64,000 nucleotides of DNA from Bdellovibrionales bacterium (GCA_018266295.1 JAFEAQ010000011.1:843626-907625); one strand, 5' to 3'; shown: positions 29,361-39,546, counted from the stretch's first letter. Notes: generated from the letters alone by a model not told the origin. Program-made: numbers and translations.

Positions 29361-29951
29361 CTAATTCGAGGTCTGCTCGTTAGAGCGCTTCATTACGGCG
29401 AAGTTAATCTCACCAGCGCCAGCTTCAGTCACTGTAAACATGACCTTTTTCACCGTCAAGAAGTCCACGTCTTTATCACTTTGAATTGTGACTTTTCTCC
29501 ACGCGTTTTGGTCTTCTTCTTCTTGACCACGAGCATTGTCGACCGCTGTTTTAACTTTGTTCTTCAGGCCGGTCTCATATTCTGCCTTCTTTTTATCCAA
29601 GGCAACCTTGAGAGGTTCATAAAGGTTCTTGATCATCCACTCTTCGTTGCCTTTGACTTCGTCAAAAGTAGCAACGCGCGTCTTATCGATAAGAACTTCT
29701 TTATTCGAAACCGTCACAACGATCGACGGCTTCAACTCTTTTACGATGGCAGCCTTCGGCAGAACCACTTCTTTAGGGATGTAAAGGATCTCACCCGTAG
29801 AGTTGTAGTTTTGCAGAAGAAAGATCACGAGAACCGTGAACATATCCACCATGGCAGTCAGGGAGAGCAAAGCAGTTACGCCACGCTTGCCCCGTTGCTT
29901 CTTCAAAATATTATGATAGCGGTGTCTCTCACCAGGTCTAAAAATCGCCAT
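29361..29951 (-). CDS. TolR/ExbD-like motor protein (AglQ/AglS-type), second copy
   Basis: Stator-type protein that couples proton flow to work in the envelope. 196 residues from the ATG at 29951: a basic cytoplasmic start, one membrane helix (about 27-45) with the conserved proton-carrying Asp36 in TAMVDMFTV, then a periplasmic domain with an added Lys/Glu-rich helical stretch (about 95-150). The gene stops before the terminator and starts one base after the other TolR-like gene ends. With a TolQ-like partner and a second TolR-like protein this matches the AglR-AglQ-AglS gliding motor of Myxococcus. Confidence 0.9.
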   Translation of the reverse strand: MAIFRPGERHRYHNILKKQRGKRGVTALLSLTAMVDMFTVLVIFLLQNYNSTGEILYIPKEVVLPKAAIVKELKPSIVVTVSNKEVLIDKTRVATFDEVKGNEEWMIKNLYEPLKVALDKKKAEYETGLKNKVKTAVDNARGQEEEDQNAWRKVTIQSDKDVDFLTVKKVMFTVTEAGAGEINFAVMKRSNEQTSN

Positions 29952-29952
29952 A

Positions 29953-30429
29953 TTAAATCGGCGCTCCTGTCGCCACTGAGATCGCAGGGAATCCAGACTG
30001 CAAGCAGTCATCCATTCCGCGGATAAGTTGTTCGTATGGCAAGTCGTCAGCCATTGTTACAACTGCATCCGTTTTCTCTGGATAAAGCTGCTTCACTCTT
30101 TGTAACTGAGCCATCAAACCAGCGTCATCGAACTCACCGCCTTTAACAGGCAAACTGATTACCTGTTTACCGACAGTCAGAACATAACCGGTCTCTTTAA
30201 TATCGATTTTCAAAACCACATCCGATTTTGGTGGCGGAGTTGGCTTCTTATCATCGAGCTGCTTTCCGTAGAGAGAGCTACCGATTTGCATCATATTGAC
30301 CTGCGTCCATACGGCGGTGATCAAAAGGAACGTGATCAACACGGACATCAAGTCGATCACGGGAACGAGATTCAACTCTACGTTCTTCGCGCGACCTTTC
30401 TTTTTACCACCCTCTTCTACATGTGCCAT
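29953..30429 (-). CDS. TolR/ExbD-like motor protein (AglQ/AglS-type), first copy
   Basis: 158 residues: a Lys-rich cytoplasmic start, one membrane helix (about 22-42) carrying the proton-relay Asp26 in LVPVIDLMSV, a Pro-rich linker and a TolR-like periplasmic domain. It follows the TolQ-like gene by about 40 bases. Having two divergent TolR-like proteins for one TolQ-like channel is the known arrangement of the Agl motor. Confidence 0.92.
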   Translation of the reverse strand: MAHVEEGGKKKGRAKNVELNLVPVIDLMSVLITFLLITAVWTQVNMMQIGSSLYGKQLDDKKPTPPPKSDVVLKIDIKETGYVLTVGKQVISLPVKGGEFDDAGLMAQLQRVKQLYPEKTDAVVTMADDLPYEQLIRGMDDCLQSGFPAISVATGAPI

Positions 30430-30470
30430 GACTCAATCCTTAAATAAAAATTAGAAATCTAGAGTAAAAA

Positions 30471-31181
30471 TTAGTCTTTAATTTTGTCTCTGTTAGCTAC
30501 TACAAGGTTCAAAAGACTCATGCTAGTTTCTACAACTTCATTTTCTGTCTTTTGAATTTGGTGCTGGAACAAACCGTAAGTAATGATCGCCAAGATCGCT
30601 ACTGAAAGACCAAAAGCCGTACAATTCAAGGCATGCGAGATACCTTCAGAGAGCTTTTGAGCTTTAGTTGCTGGATCGGCTGCAGATACCGCACGGAAGG
30701 AACCGATCATACCGATGATCGTACCCAAAAGACCCGCGAGTACGGCGATGTTACCGAATACCGCCAAGAAAGAAGTCCAACCTTCTACTTTTGGCATTTC
30801 TCTCATGACTGCCGCATCCATCGCCACTTGAATTTCTTCATCTGGGCGTTTGTTCATAGCTTGAACAAGACCGGCTTTTACAGTGTTCGTCAAAGGAGCT
30901 GGACGAGCATCGCAGAACGAAATCGCCTGGCGAAGGTCACCGCTCACAACCATACGGAAGATTTGATCCGTAAAGTCTTTCTTATCAACCGCAAGCGCTT
31001 TGAATTTCATTACGCGCTCAACGATCAAGAAGATCGAGATGATCGCGATCAACGCGATCACGTACATCACAAATCCACCTTCAGTGAAGGCTCTTTGGAT
31101 GAAGTTCATGTTTTCAGTTGCTGCTGCGGCTTGCATAGCTGCCGCTGCGGCTGCATCGATAGGTGTTGCTGTAGGGTTCAC
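30471..31181 (-). CDS. TolQ/ExbB/MotA-type proton channel (AglR-like)
   Basis: Channel subunit of the gliding motor. 236 residues with three membrane segments (about 33-55, 140-165 and 185-205), the second and third forming the pore: AVLAGLLGTIIGMIGSF and a Thr-containing third helix. The start is GTG with a strong AAGGAGG site. It sits between the FHA/AgmX gene and the two TolR-like genes. Confidence 0.93.
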   Translation of the reverse strand: MNPTATPIDAAAAAAMQAAAATENMNFIQRAFTEGGFVMYVIALIAIISIFLIVERVMKFKALAVDKKDFTDQIFRMVVSGDLRQAISFCDARPAPLTNTVKAGLVQAMNKRPDEEIQVAMDAAVMREMPKVEGWTSFLAVFGNIAVLAGLLGTIIGMIGSFRAVSAADPATKAQKLSEGISHALNCTAFGLSVAILAIITYGLFQHQIQKTENEVVETSMSLLNLVVANRDKIKD

Positions 31182-31218
31182 GACTTTCTCCTCCTTAAGG
31201 ATTTTATAAACTTAAAAA

Positions 31219-33420
31219 TTAATTTTCTGCTCTAAAGTAGAATGGGTAGTTAACTTCTGCCACTGTGCCCGCCGGCGGATCCGGGAATCTCCATGTAGAC
31301 AGACGATCTCTTACGCAGTTTTCAACCGCACGATTGTTCAGAGATGAACTCACAACTTTGGCATTCAAAGCGCGTCCATGATCTGCAATCGTCCAACCGA
31401 TAACCACCTTACCCTCAAGACGTTGTGTCTTGTTCAACTTATTCAACTCACGCTCGTAACAACCGCGGATCTCACGAAGACCTGCACGGATCACACGGCG
31501 AACGGCTTCACGGTCGATAGTACCTACGAAGTCTTCTTCGGCACCACCAGGCTCAATCGCCACAGAGTTTTTATCTCCGAGACCATCACCCGTTCCGTAA
31601 CCAGTTCCACGGCCTTTTGTTCCGACACCGGCGATACCCACAGTGGCAGTTCCCTTACCACCGGCACCTGTATCTTTGAACTTACCGCCGATATCATCAC
31701 CCGCACGGTCTGAGTTGGAACCTGCAGTACCTGTTGCACTTGCAGCCGTACCGAGGATTTCACCCGCACCAGAATATGCTTTATCAAGATTCTTTCTGAT
31801 ACCGCCACCACCGAGGGCCGCGAACATACCCACTTTACTGACGTCTTTGTTTTTGCTTTGCGCATTTGCAGACTCAGTAGCACCTTGCTTAACCGCGCCA
31901 CCTTGTTGGTGAACGGAAGTGTAGATCTTAGGTTTGTTTTGCGAGTTCGGCTTCGGAGCAACTTCGGAAGCTGCACCAGCTTTAGAGTTTTTAGACGCTT
32001 GAGCTGGATCCGGCTTCTTCGCCTTGTTCACCACTTCCTGCTGCTTGTCAGCCATCACGACTTTTTTAGGAGTCGGCGTTGGCTTCGGAGGCGCTGGAGT
32101 TGGCGTTTCGATAGGCTTTTCCTCAACCACTTTAATTGGCGGTGGAGTTGGTTTTGGCTTATCGAAGATAACTTGCGCGACGATCTCTTCCTTCTTCTCT
32201 TCTTCCATCATTGAAGGCGATGTTGCGTAAACATACAACGCGAGCAATGCCACAAGAATCAAAGACATCACCATACCAGTCAGCTCGGAACTGCTGAGGA
32301 ACCAAGGCGGAACTGGAATTACTGGAGGCTGAGGTACGAAGCGAACATATAGTTGCAAATCACTGTATGGCAAACCGATGAAGAAGACTTCTTCTTGATC
32401 AAGTTTCATAGTGACAGAATTACCCGTGCGTTGAGCTTTCCCCGAACGCATGAGTTCATCGACACCTTTTTTGCCGGCCTTAGTGATGACTTCAACATTC
32501 ATTTCAGAAGTCGCAGCAACGCGAGTTTCTGGGCCAACCTCTACAAGCGGCCAACCAGTTGGGCAAACACCATCTGGCATGTTGATTTCGTACTGATCGC
32601 CCGGGCCTAAACGCACGATGCCTGGAGTGCGATAGTGGTAAGTCGTCAAGACGCGCTCGCGCCAGCTGACAATAACCTCTACGACATTCCCTTTACCTGG
32701 GCGAAGATGATCACGAAGATCTTTGATCTCGCTGACAGGAGCATATGTTTTTCTATTCTTTTCTTTTCTAAATTTAGAACCTTTGCCTGGAGCACGAGTC
32801 TCAACCTTCGCAGGACCAACAACCGGAGTCGTTGCAATACGAGGTTTCTGCTCCTCTCTTACGACGGCAATCGGCTCATGCTTCACTTCTGCTTTTGGCG
32901 TTTCAAAAACCGGAGTTGCAGCCGGAATGCTCGGAGCGACACTCTTAGGCGCTGCATCCGGAATCGAAATCGGCTGAGCCGAAGTCGGCGGAGGAGCTAC
33001 TACAACCGCAGGTTCTTCATGCTTCGGAGCCTCTGGAATCACTGCTGCTGCCGGAGCAACAGGAGTTGGAGCCGGCGCTGCTGGAGCTTCGACTTTTCCT
33101 GGAGGTGCCGCTTTTGGCTTAGGAATACCTACAAAGAAATTAATTTTGAATGGCCCGATTCCGATTTCATCACCGGAAGTCAGCGCTTCATCAAGAATCG
33201 ATTGGCCGTTCTTGAAAGTTCCTGTGGTTGAGCCAAGATCGCAGACGTAGTAGCCGGCATCTCTCATTTCAATCAAACAGTGAATCGGTGAAACCTCATC
33301 GGCTTCCAGATTCAAACCGACATCGGCGTTACGGCCGATCACGATTTGATCCAGATCGAACTGCTTCACTTCGATCAGTTGAGTACCTTTAAAAACTCTA
33401 AGTATGACAGGAGATTTCAA
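31219..33420 (-). CDS. FHA-domain trans-envelope protein with AgmX/TonB-like C-terminus (GltG-like)
   Basis: Likely link between the cytoplasm and the periplasmic part of the gliding complex. 733 residues: an FHA phosphopeptide-binding domain (about 25-95, with GRN and GSTTGTFKNG), a Pro/Ala-rich linker (about 100-210), a second globular domain (about 245-365), one membrane helix (about 382-400), a Pro/Lys/Gly-rich periplasmic stretch, and an AgmX/PglI-type C-terminal domain (about 640-733) with a REIRGCYERELNK core. The start is TTG overlapping the stop of the small upstream gene (TTGA). The domain order fits Myxococcus GltG/NfsG. Confidence 0.9.
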   Translation of the reverse strand: MKSPVILRVFKGTQLIEVKQFDLDQIVIGRNADVGLNLEADEVSPIHCLIEMRDAGYYVCDLGSTTGTFKNGQSILDEALTSGDEIGIGPFKINFFVGIPKPKAAPPGKVEAPAAPAPTPVAPAAAVIPEAPKHEEPAVVVAPPPTSAQPISIPDAAPKSVAPSIPAATPVFETPKAEVKHEPIAVVREEQKPRIATTPVVGPAKVETRAPGKGSKFRKEKNRKTYAPVSEIKDLRDHLRPGKGNVVEVIVSWRERVLTTYHYRTPGIVRLGPGDQYEINMPDGVCPTGWPLVEVGPETRVAATSEMNVEVITKAGKKGVDELMRSGKAQRTGNSVTMKLDQEEVFFIGLPYSDLQLYVRFVPQPPVIPVPPWFLSSSELTGMVMSLILVALLALYVYATSPSMMEEEKKEEIVAQVIFDKPKPTPPPIKVVEEKPIETPTPAPPKPTPTPKKVVMADKQQEVVNKAKKPDPAQASKNSKAGAASEVAPKPNSQNKPKIYTSVHQQGGAVKQGATESANAQSKNKDVSKVGMFAALGGGGIRKNLDKAYSGAGEILGTAASATGTAGSNSDRAGDDIGGKFKDTGAGGKGTATVGIAGVGTKGRGTGYGTGDGLGDKNSVAIEPGGAEEDFVGTIDREAVRRVIRAGLREIRGCYERELNKLNKTQRLEGKVVIGWTIADHGRALNAKVVSSSLNNRAVENCVRDRLSTWRFPDPPAGTVAEVNYPFYFRAEN

Positions 33421-33746
33421 GTGCCACCCCGAATGCGCTGAATGTCTTCAGATGTCTTTCTCATTTCAGGAATGAAATTTTGTCTCAACTTAATCAAACG
33501 CTTATAGTTGAAATTTTTCTTCTGAAAGAGATAAAACAATTCTGGTTTTTGCGTTCCCCCCTCGACCAACTCATCCTCGAAGTTCAACTTCTGAGTACGA
33601 GTGCCTTTAGGGCGGGATTTTGAGCCCCCTGAGGAAGGAGCCGCTGCGGGAGCGTCGCCACCACCTTCTTCTTGTGCGAACGCAGACGGCGCACTCAAGA
33701 AGATAACTAAGCTGCATGTGATCACCGACAGTAAAAGACGTTTCAT
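33417..33746 (-). CDS. Small exported protein in the F position of the gliding cluster
   Basis: 109 residues: a signal peptide (cut near SAFA, about residue 24), a Gly/Pro/Ala-rich linker, then a compact charged segment with NFEDELVEGGTQKPELFYL followed by a basic helix rich in Lys and Arg. The family is not firmly recognised. Its place between the TPR lipoprotein and the FHA protein equals that of gltF/nfsF in Myxococcus. It overlaps the FHA gene, so the two are co-translated. Confidence 0.75.
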   Translation of the reverse strand: MKRLLLSVITCSLVIFLSAPSAFAQEEGGGDAPAAAPSSGGSKSRPKGTRTQKLNFEDELVEGGTQKPELFYLFQKKNFNYKRLIKLRQNFIPEMRKTSEDIQRIRGGT

Positions 33747-33766
33747 GATCTTTATTCCCCCTCTTC

Positions 33767-34684
33767 CTATTTTAAACCAGCTTTTGCTTTGTTTTCCAAA
33801 GCAATTATGCGGTTACGGGACTCTGAAGGAGGACCTACGAACTTAAGTCTGTTCAGAGCGTCCATGCCCTCTTTGTACTTGTTCATGTGATCTATAAGAA
33901 GAATAGCATAATTCAAGAGCAACTCTCGATTATTATTTTGTTCCTTCATCGCCGCTTGGTAGATCGAGCTTGCCTCGTCGAACTTTCCGACAGCTGTCAA
34001 AGCCACAGCGTAGTTGTTCATAGTTTTAGCATCACGGACACCACCGTTATAAGCGACTGAAAGAACAGAGGCCGCTTTGTTGTAGTCCTTCTCCGCGACG
34101 TAAATCGAGCCCGCGTTCGCAGCGGCGATACTGTCGTTAGAGTTGATATCTAAAGCCTTACGGAAAGCCATGATTGCATCACGTGGCTCATTATTAGCCA
34201 AGTGTACTAAACCCATATTGCTGTAGGCTTCACCGGCATTTGGATTCGCTGCGATTGCCTTGTTCAACAAATACTTCGTGGCATCGATCTTACCTTTTTT
34301 GAAGTAGTACATTGCCATCGCGTTGATTGCTTTCACATCATTCGGATTTTGCGTTAAAAGCTGACCGGCAACTCTAAAGATCTGCTCGTCATTTTGACTC
34401 TTAATTGCGTCAACCAAAGCACCTTGGCTAACAGCTTGGCCTTGAGCCGCTGTCGTTGGCGGGGCTGCTTTTGCAGACTGAGCAAAATTTTGAGAAGCTT
34501 TAGCCGGAGCCGCCGCCGCACCGCTATCGTCACCCATATCAAAGCTGCCAGAAGAGCCAGATCCGCCACTACCGGAAGCGACAGGGCTATAGCCTTCTTC
34601 ACCGCCATCTTTTTGTTTTGGCGAAGATCCGCAGGCTGCCAGCAAACCACTTATTGCTAAAGTTAGGACAATCTTTTTCATCAT
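33767..34684 (-). CDS. TPR lipoprotein (GltE/AglT-like)
   Basis: Periplasm-facing lipoprotein of the gliding complex. 305 residues: a lipoprotein signal with LAAC (Cys18), a Gly/Ser/Ala-rich stretch to about residue 80, then at least four TPR repeats (about 90-290) such as the one reading NPNAGEAYSNMGLVHLANN. Its ATG overlaps the stop of the large TPR gene upstream. Myxococcus GltE is also a TPR lipoprotein in the same position. Confidence 0.88.
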   Translation of the reverse strand: MMKKIVLTLAISGLLAACGSSPKQKDGGEEGYSPVASGSGGSGSSGSFDMGDDSGAAAAPAKASQNFAQSAKAAPPTTAAQGQAVSQGALVDAIKSQNDEQIFRVAGQLLTQNPNDVKAINAMAMYYFKKGKIDATKYLLNKAIAANPNAGEAYSNMGLVHLANNEPRDAIMAFRKALDINSNDSIAAANAGSIYVAEKDYNKAASVLSVAYNGGVRDAKTMNNYAVALTAVGKFDEASSIYQAAMKEQNNNRELLLNYAILLIDHMNKYKEGMDALNRLKFVGPPSESRNRIIALENKAKAGLK

Positions 34685-37600
34685 TGTGCCATCCAGTTAA
34701 TAATTCTTACGTCAGAAGCCTGTTCACCGTTGTTGTAGTACGCACCCGGTTGCAGTCTTGAATATTGGTCCATCGCAATATGGTAACCATCGTTATAAAC
34801 CTGAAGTTCCCAGCCGCGATCGACAGCAAGCTTAAAGCTCTCTTTCGCCTTTTGTACGAACGGCGAAGACATCTGCTCAACACCCGCTTTATATTGCTTC
34901 GTCTCTTCAGCATTCAAACCGGATGGAACAGGTACGGCCATGATAGCTTCGTACATGTGCAAGTTCGACTCACCCAAGAGTGACAATGAGCTGACGATCT
35001 CTTCAGCCGCATCGTACTTGATCACATCAGCAAGTTCTTTATTGAGCTTACCGAGCAATGCGATCTTCTTATCCAGAGTTTCCTTTTGCTTTGCTGGATT
35101 TGCAGAAATACGAGCTTGCTTGTATTCAGCAAATGTTTTCAAAGCGTCTGCGAACTTCAACTTAGCAGCCCATTGAGCGCCCAGTTTCTTTTCGCCGCCA
35201 AGACGTCTTTGAACCGCGATCGTCTTATTAGCCCAAGCTTCAGATTCAGAGATTTGGCGCTTACGCTTCATCATGTCTGAAATCCAATAGTGAGCCTCGA
35301 TCACTTTCTCTGGGTTTGCAGCGCCAGAGCTCAAGTAATCTTTGTATTTATCAATTGCGATGCTTAAGTGGTTTGCCTTACGGTGCATTGTCGCCACCGA
35401 GTAAAGAGCATCACTGGTCTCACTCTTTCTCTTAGCCATCTTGATGAACTCTTCATAAGAATGAATAGCTGCATCGTTCTTACCCAAGGCTTCGTTTAAG
35501 AGAGCCGTATTGTAAATAAAGTTAGGAGCCAATGGATCTTTTGGATTCTCGGTCGCAGCTTGTTTGTACAATCTTGCTGCTTCTTCAAAGTTTCCAGTGT
35601 CCTGATAAAGTTTCGCGAGCAATCGACGTACTTTCGGTTTATTAGACTCCATTTTAGGATCGCCGGACTTCAAAACTTGGTTGTACATCGCGATCGCTGC
35701 CGGAATCATACCTGCACGCTCATAGTTGACGCCGGCATTGAAGATCGCCGTTGTTGCCAACTCAGAACGTGGGTTGGTCTTCGCAAAAGTTTCGAAAGCT
35801 TGAGCGGATTCACCGTACTTCTTCTCAACCTCGAGATCCTGACCTTTTTTGAAGCTTGCTTTCTCCATCACGTTTTTGATGTCGGCGCCCACTTTAGAGC
35901 TAGCGATCGACTGAACCGCGAGGAGCTCCGCACCGGCTTTCTCGAGACCCGCGTAGTCTTTACGCAAGTTGTAGGTATCGAGCAAAAGATTGGCAGAGTA
36001 TTCCGCGTACTTCGTCTTTGGATAGATCTGAACGATTTCGCGGAAAACTTTCGTCGATTCATCGAACTGATTGTGCATGTAGTACAAGCGGCCGATACGG
36101 AACTTGATCTCTGGAGCCTTTTCAGACTTAGGGAACTTCGTAATGTACCATTGGCTGGCTTTAATGAAGCGCTCTACCTTAGGATCCAACGGTTGTGGTT
36201 CCAAAGTATTTGCGACACGTTTTTGCAACTCAGCATCGGAAGGAACCGATTTTTCAAGAGCCAAGATCAAATTGGCGGCCGCTTTATCAGCAAACTTGCT
36301 CTGAGGCGAGTTATCAACGAGCCACTTATACTGTACTGCAGCTTCGTCATAACGTTTCATATCGTAGAGCAACTCACCAAAGTAGAAGTGCATATCTGCA
36401 CCCTGCGGAGAAGCACCGAATTCTTCGAGATAGAATCCGTAACCTTCATACGCGGCCTTCATAGGGCCCGCTGCGTGAGAGTTCTGCGCAGTCTGATGTT
36501 GTTGCAAAACATAGTTACGCAAAGTTGTTTCGCGCATTTTGAAAGAGTTATCGATCAGCTCTTTATTGGCTTTATTCGCTTCGTACCAAGGACTATTAGG
36601 TGCGAAGTTCTTAATCCAGATGTAGAGCTCTTCACGGAACTTCGGAGAGTTCTTCGCGTAGAAGTAGTTCTGAACAATCTGATATTGCCAGTCGAAAGCT
36701 TTTGGACTGTCCGGACGCTCGCCGATCAACATCTTAAAGACGTCGCGGGCATCATCTTTACCACCCTTGTCAGAGTAGTAGTACGCGAGCTTTTCAAGAT
36801 AAGGAACAATATCAGCGTCGCCCAAGAGTCCGCGGAAATATGCCGTCGCATCAGACGCAGGTCTTGCTTCGGCGTAGAAGATCACGATGTCACGAAGTGC
36901 TTCTTGCTCAAGACGGTTTTTGTTAACCGCGCGACGGCTTTGAGAACTTGCTTCTTGCTCGTATTTCGCAGACTTGATGATGTACTCGAGATAAGACAAC
37001 GATTGTTGCGTTTTACCCAAACGGAATAAACACCATGCACCTTTGTACAACGCGAACGTGTTCAAGCGGTGCTTCTTGTCTTTGATTACGTAAGTATATT
37101 CTTTGTAAGCATCCGCCCATTTCTCGTTCTCGAAGTGGTATTCACCCAGCGAGAAATGCGACTCGCCCACGAAGGGGCTATTCGGGAATTGCTTATTTAA
37201 GCGCTGATAATACTCAGCACCTTTATGCGTATCGCCCATTTCGAAATAATTGTAACCAAGGAAGAACAACGCTTGGTCCATCTTTTCGTCTTTAGGGAAG
37301 TCACGCTCGAACCACTCATACAATTGAATTGCACGACGATTGAAGTCTTTTGCTTCAGCTGTGTTCAAAACAGGTTTGATTTTAGTTTTGCCGGCTTTGA
37401 AATCAGCCAACTGCTGATCGTACGCATCTTGTTTACGCGCATCAACGATACCCGCTTTTTCTACGTACAACTCAGCCAAACGAAGCCACAATTCACCGCG
37501 GTTCGGGCTGTTTTTAAATCTTTGAGTTAACTTATAAAGCTCTTGGATCTGCTGATCCAAAACACGCTCGTACTCAGCCTTTGTACCACCGCCACGGCTT

Positions 37601-37953
37601 TGCAAGATCTCGGATGAACGAGGTGGCTTGACCGCTTCAAGGTTGTGAGTGTTTTGGCTTGGTTTAAAGCTATAACCGAACTCAGGAAGTGCCGTATCAC
37701 CCTTTTGCATTTGTACGTTCGCACCACGGCTCTCAGTACTGATCTGATTCAGCAACTGACCGACGGTTTTCTTGCCGGCCGCTTGCGAAGCTGAAGCAGC
37801 GGCAGGGGCCACTCGGCGAGTCGTTGTCGTTTGTACGACTTTCTTCTTTTTCTTATTATTGGTACTAGTCTGTGCAAGCGCACCCTGAGCGGCACCCAGG
37901 GTCATGCTAAGAACTAAGGACGAAATAACAAGTCGGTTCTTTTTATTCATCAT
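34681..37953 (-). CDS. Large periplasmic TPR protein (GltD/AgmU-like)
   Basis: 1090 residues: a signal peptide (cut near residue 27, after GALA), a basic and Ala-rich start, then TPR-type helical repeats over nearly the whole chain, several of the YFEMGDTHKGAEYYQRL form. It is probably a periplasmic scaffold that travels with the motor, as GltD does in Myxococcus. It lies three bases after the preceding TPR gene and overlaps the lipoprotein gene. The family call rests on length, repeats and gene order. Confidence 0.85.
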   Translation of the reverse strand: MMNKKNRLVISSLVLSMTLGAAQGALAQTSTNNKKKKKVVQTTTTRRVAPAAASASQAAGKKTVGQLLNQISTESRGANVQMQKGDTALPEFGYSFKPSQNTHNLEAVKPPRSSEILQSRGGGTKAEYERVLDQQIQELYKLTQRFKNSPNRGELWLRLAELYVEKAGIVDARKQDAYDQQLADFKAGKTKIKPVLNTAEAKDFNRRAIQLYEWFERDFPKDEKMDQALFFLGYNYFEMGDTHKGAEYYQRLNKQFPNSPFVGESHFSLGEYHFENEKWADAYKEYTYVIKDKKHRLNTFALYKGAWCLFRLGKTQQSLSYLEYIIKSAKYEQEASSQSRRAVNKNRLEQEALRDIVIFYAEARPASDATAYFRGLLGDADIVPYLEKLAYYYSDKGGKDDARDVFKMLIGERPDSPKAFDWQYQIVQNYFYAKNSPKFREELYIWIKNFAPNSPWYEANKANKELIDNSFKMRETTLRNYVLQQHQTAQNSHAAGPMKAAYEGYGFYLEEFGASPQGADMHFYFGELLYDMKRYDEAAVQYKWLVDNSPQSKFADKAAANLILALEKSVPSDAELQKRVANTLEPQPLDPKVERFIKASQWYITKFPKSEKAPEIKFRIGRLYYMHNQFDESTKVFREIVQIYPKTKYAEYSANLLLDTYNLRKDYAGLEKAGAELLAVQSIASSKVGADIKNVMEKASFKKGQDLEVEKKYGESAQAFETFAKTNPRSELATTAIFNAGVNYERAGMIPAAIAMYNQVLKSGDPKMESNKPKVRRLLAKLYQDTGNFEEAARLYKQAATENPKDPLAPNFIYNTALLNEALGKNDAAIHSYEEFIKMAKRKSETSDALYSVATMHRKANHLSIAIDKYKDYLSSGAANPEKVIEAHYWISDMMKRKRQISESEAWANKTIAVQRRLGGEKKLGAQWAAKLKFADALKTFAEYKQARISANPAKQKETLDKKIALLGKLNKELADVIKYDAAEEIVSSLSLLGESNLHMYEAIMAVPVPSGLNAEETKQYKAGVEQMSSPFVQKAKESFKLAVDRGWELQVYNDGYHIAMDQYSRLQPGAYYNNGEQASDVRIINWMAQ

Positions 37954-37956
37954 AAA

Positions 37957-39546
37957 TTACTCGCAACTTTGTTTACCTAAATAATGGTAGTTTCCGATTT
38001 CATCCAACCAGTACTCACCCTGGAATGGGTAGTATTCATAGCCGTTCTGCACGTAGAAAGTACGGTCGATTTTGTCGTCAATTTGTTCTGCTGGAAGGTC
38101 CTTACCCGCCAACTTCATTTTCAAGCCTTCTTTTTTACCGTTGATCATCTCGTAACGGATGAAGCCGGCTTGTTCGTACAAGTCACGCAACTCAACACGC
38201 ATGTTCAGCATGTGAGCCTTCGCCATATCGCCCACTGCGAGTTTAGCGTTGCGTTGACGGTTATTAACAACTTTCAAAGCGTATTGGCCAACCGGAGTAT
38301 TTCTGAAACCAGGGTTCGCATCAATTTTCGCCTTTTCATCATTCAGACGCTTGATGTAGTAGAGGGAACGTTTCACGTTACCTTCTTCAGAGATGCTCTT
38401 AATCACGTTGTAAGGGAGTCTCAAAGGCACGTTCTTGTCGGTTTTCTTTATCTGTTGGCCTTTTTCGATTTCCACATAGTATTCCATCGCATCTGTATTG
38501 GCGCGGATAAAATCACCAATCTTCGCACGAACCGGACCATACGTGTTCTCAAACAGACTTAAGACCTTTTCCATCTCGTCGTATTTGCAGATGTACAAAT
38601 AAACAATTGAGCGAAGGAGCAAGGACTCAGGAATGTAGAAGTCATCATAGTAGCTTGAATGCAATGACTGGAAGTTACTAAGCACGGAACGGAAGCGAGC
38701 CGCACGCAACATAGCCCATGAAGATTCAAACAAAGCATCATGCCACAAGAAGTGGTCACGAGGGACCTGTGCATAGGCCTCGATCGCGCCATCCCAATCT
38801 TGCTTTTGATACAAAGCACGAGCGATTGCGATTTGCGCAGCAACGCGGTTGGTATCCGTTACCGGCGCATTGTCACGAGAAGCGAGCAAAGCCTGGAAGG
38901 TTTGAAGAGCCATATCAACTTGATTACCTTCAAGCTCCGCCAAACCACGTTGGAATAGAGCTTGATTGTAGTAACGACTGCCAGAGCTTACTTTCGAGAA
39001 CAACTCAGCGGCTTTCGCGAACTCACGGGATTTCATTTTGATCTCACCGATACGGAAGTACAACATGTCACGGCTGCCCGCTGGGAAGTCATTCAAGTCC
39101 ACTTTCGAAACTGCGTAATTCAACAAAGTATCATCGCCGAGGTTATCGGCCACAATTGAAAGCTTCTCGATCGCGTTCTTCACATAGCGGCTGTTACCCA
39201 TACGGATGACATCCACGAACTGGAAGGCCGCAACTTGATTCAGCTTCATTTCCATCAACATCAAACCAAGTACGTACTTGAGTTGTGGACGTTCTGCTTG
39301 AAGCTCCGAGCGGCGAGCCAGCTGGAACAAAGCATTTGAAGCCGCTTCATACTGCCCGCCTTTTGCGAGAGCCAAAGCTTGATTCACTTGCTGACGAAGC
39401 GGCGAGTTCTTCGCTTGCGGGGCTGCCACCACTGAAGGAGATCCGCCACGACGCTGCTGAGGAGCCGCACGTCTGACTGGCTGGGCTGCGTAAGCTGCTG
39501 GAGCCAAAATACCTACTGCTAAGATAGTTGTGATAAATTTTCTCAT
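37957..39546 (-). CDS. Periplasmic TPR-like protein (GltC-like)
   Basis: 529 residues: a signal peptide (cut near AYAA, residue 20), an Arg/Gln/Pro-rich start, then helical TPR-like repeats to about residue 350, and a C-terminal region with a tyrosine-rich end (FYVQNGYEYYPFQGEYW). Its ATG overlaps the stop of the upstream beta-barrel gene (ATGA). Position and repeats match GltC of Myxococcus, which works in the periplasm and outer membrane. Confidence 0.82.
   Translation of the reverse strand: MRKFITTILAVGILAPAAYAAQPVRRAAPQQRRGGSPSVVAAPQAKNSPLRQQVNQALALAKGGQYEAASNALFQLARRSELQAERPQLKYVLGLMLMEMKLNQVAAFQFVDVIRMGNSRYVKNAIEKLSIVADNLGDDTLLNYAVSKVDLNDFPAGSRDMLYFRIGEIKMKSREFAKAAELFSKVSSGSRYYNQALFQRGLAELEGNQVDMALQTFQALLASRDNAPVTDTNRVAAQIAIARALYQKQDWDGAIEAYAQVPRDHFLWHDALFESSWAMLRAARFRSVLSNFQSLHSSYYDDFYIPESLLLRSIVYLYICKYDEMEKVLSLFENTYGPVRAKIGDFIRANTDAMEYYVEIEKGQQIKKTDKNVPLRLPYNVIKSISEEGNVKRSLYYIKRLNDEKAKIDANPGFRNTPVGQYALKVVNNRQRNAKLAVGDMAKAHMLNMRVELRDLYEQAGFIRYEMINGKKEGLKMKLAGKDLPAEQIDDKIDRTFYVQNGYEYYPFQGEYWLDEIGNYHYLGKQSCE

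Noticed and set aside
31858-32214. Arg/Trp/Phe-rich frames opposite the FHA protein
   Set aside because: Mirror image of the Pro/Lys-rich linker of the real gene.
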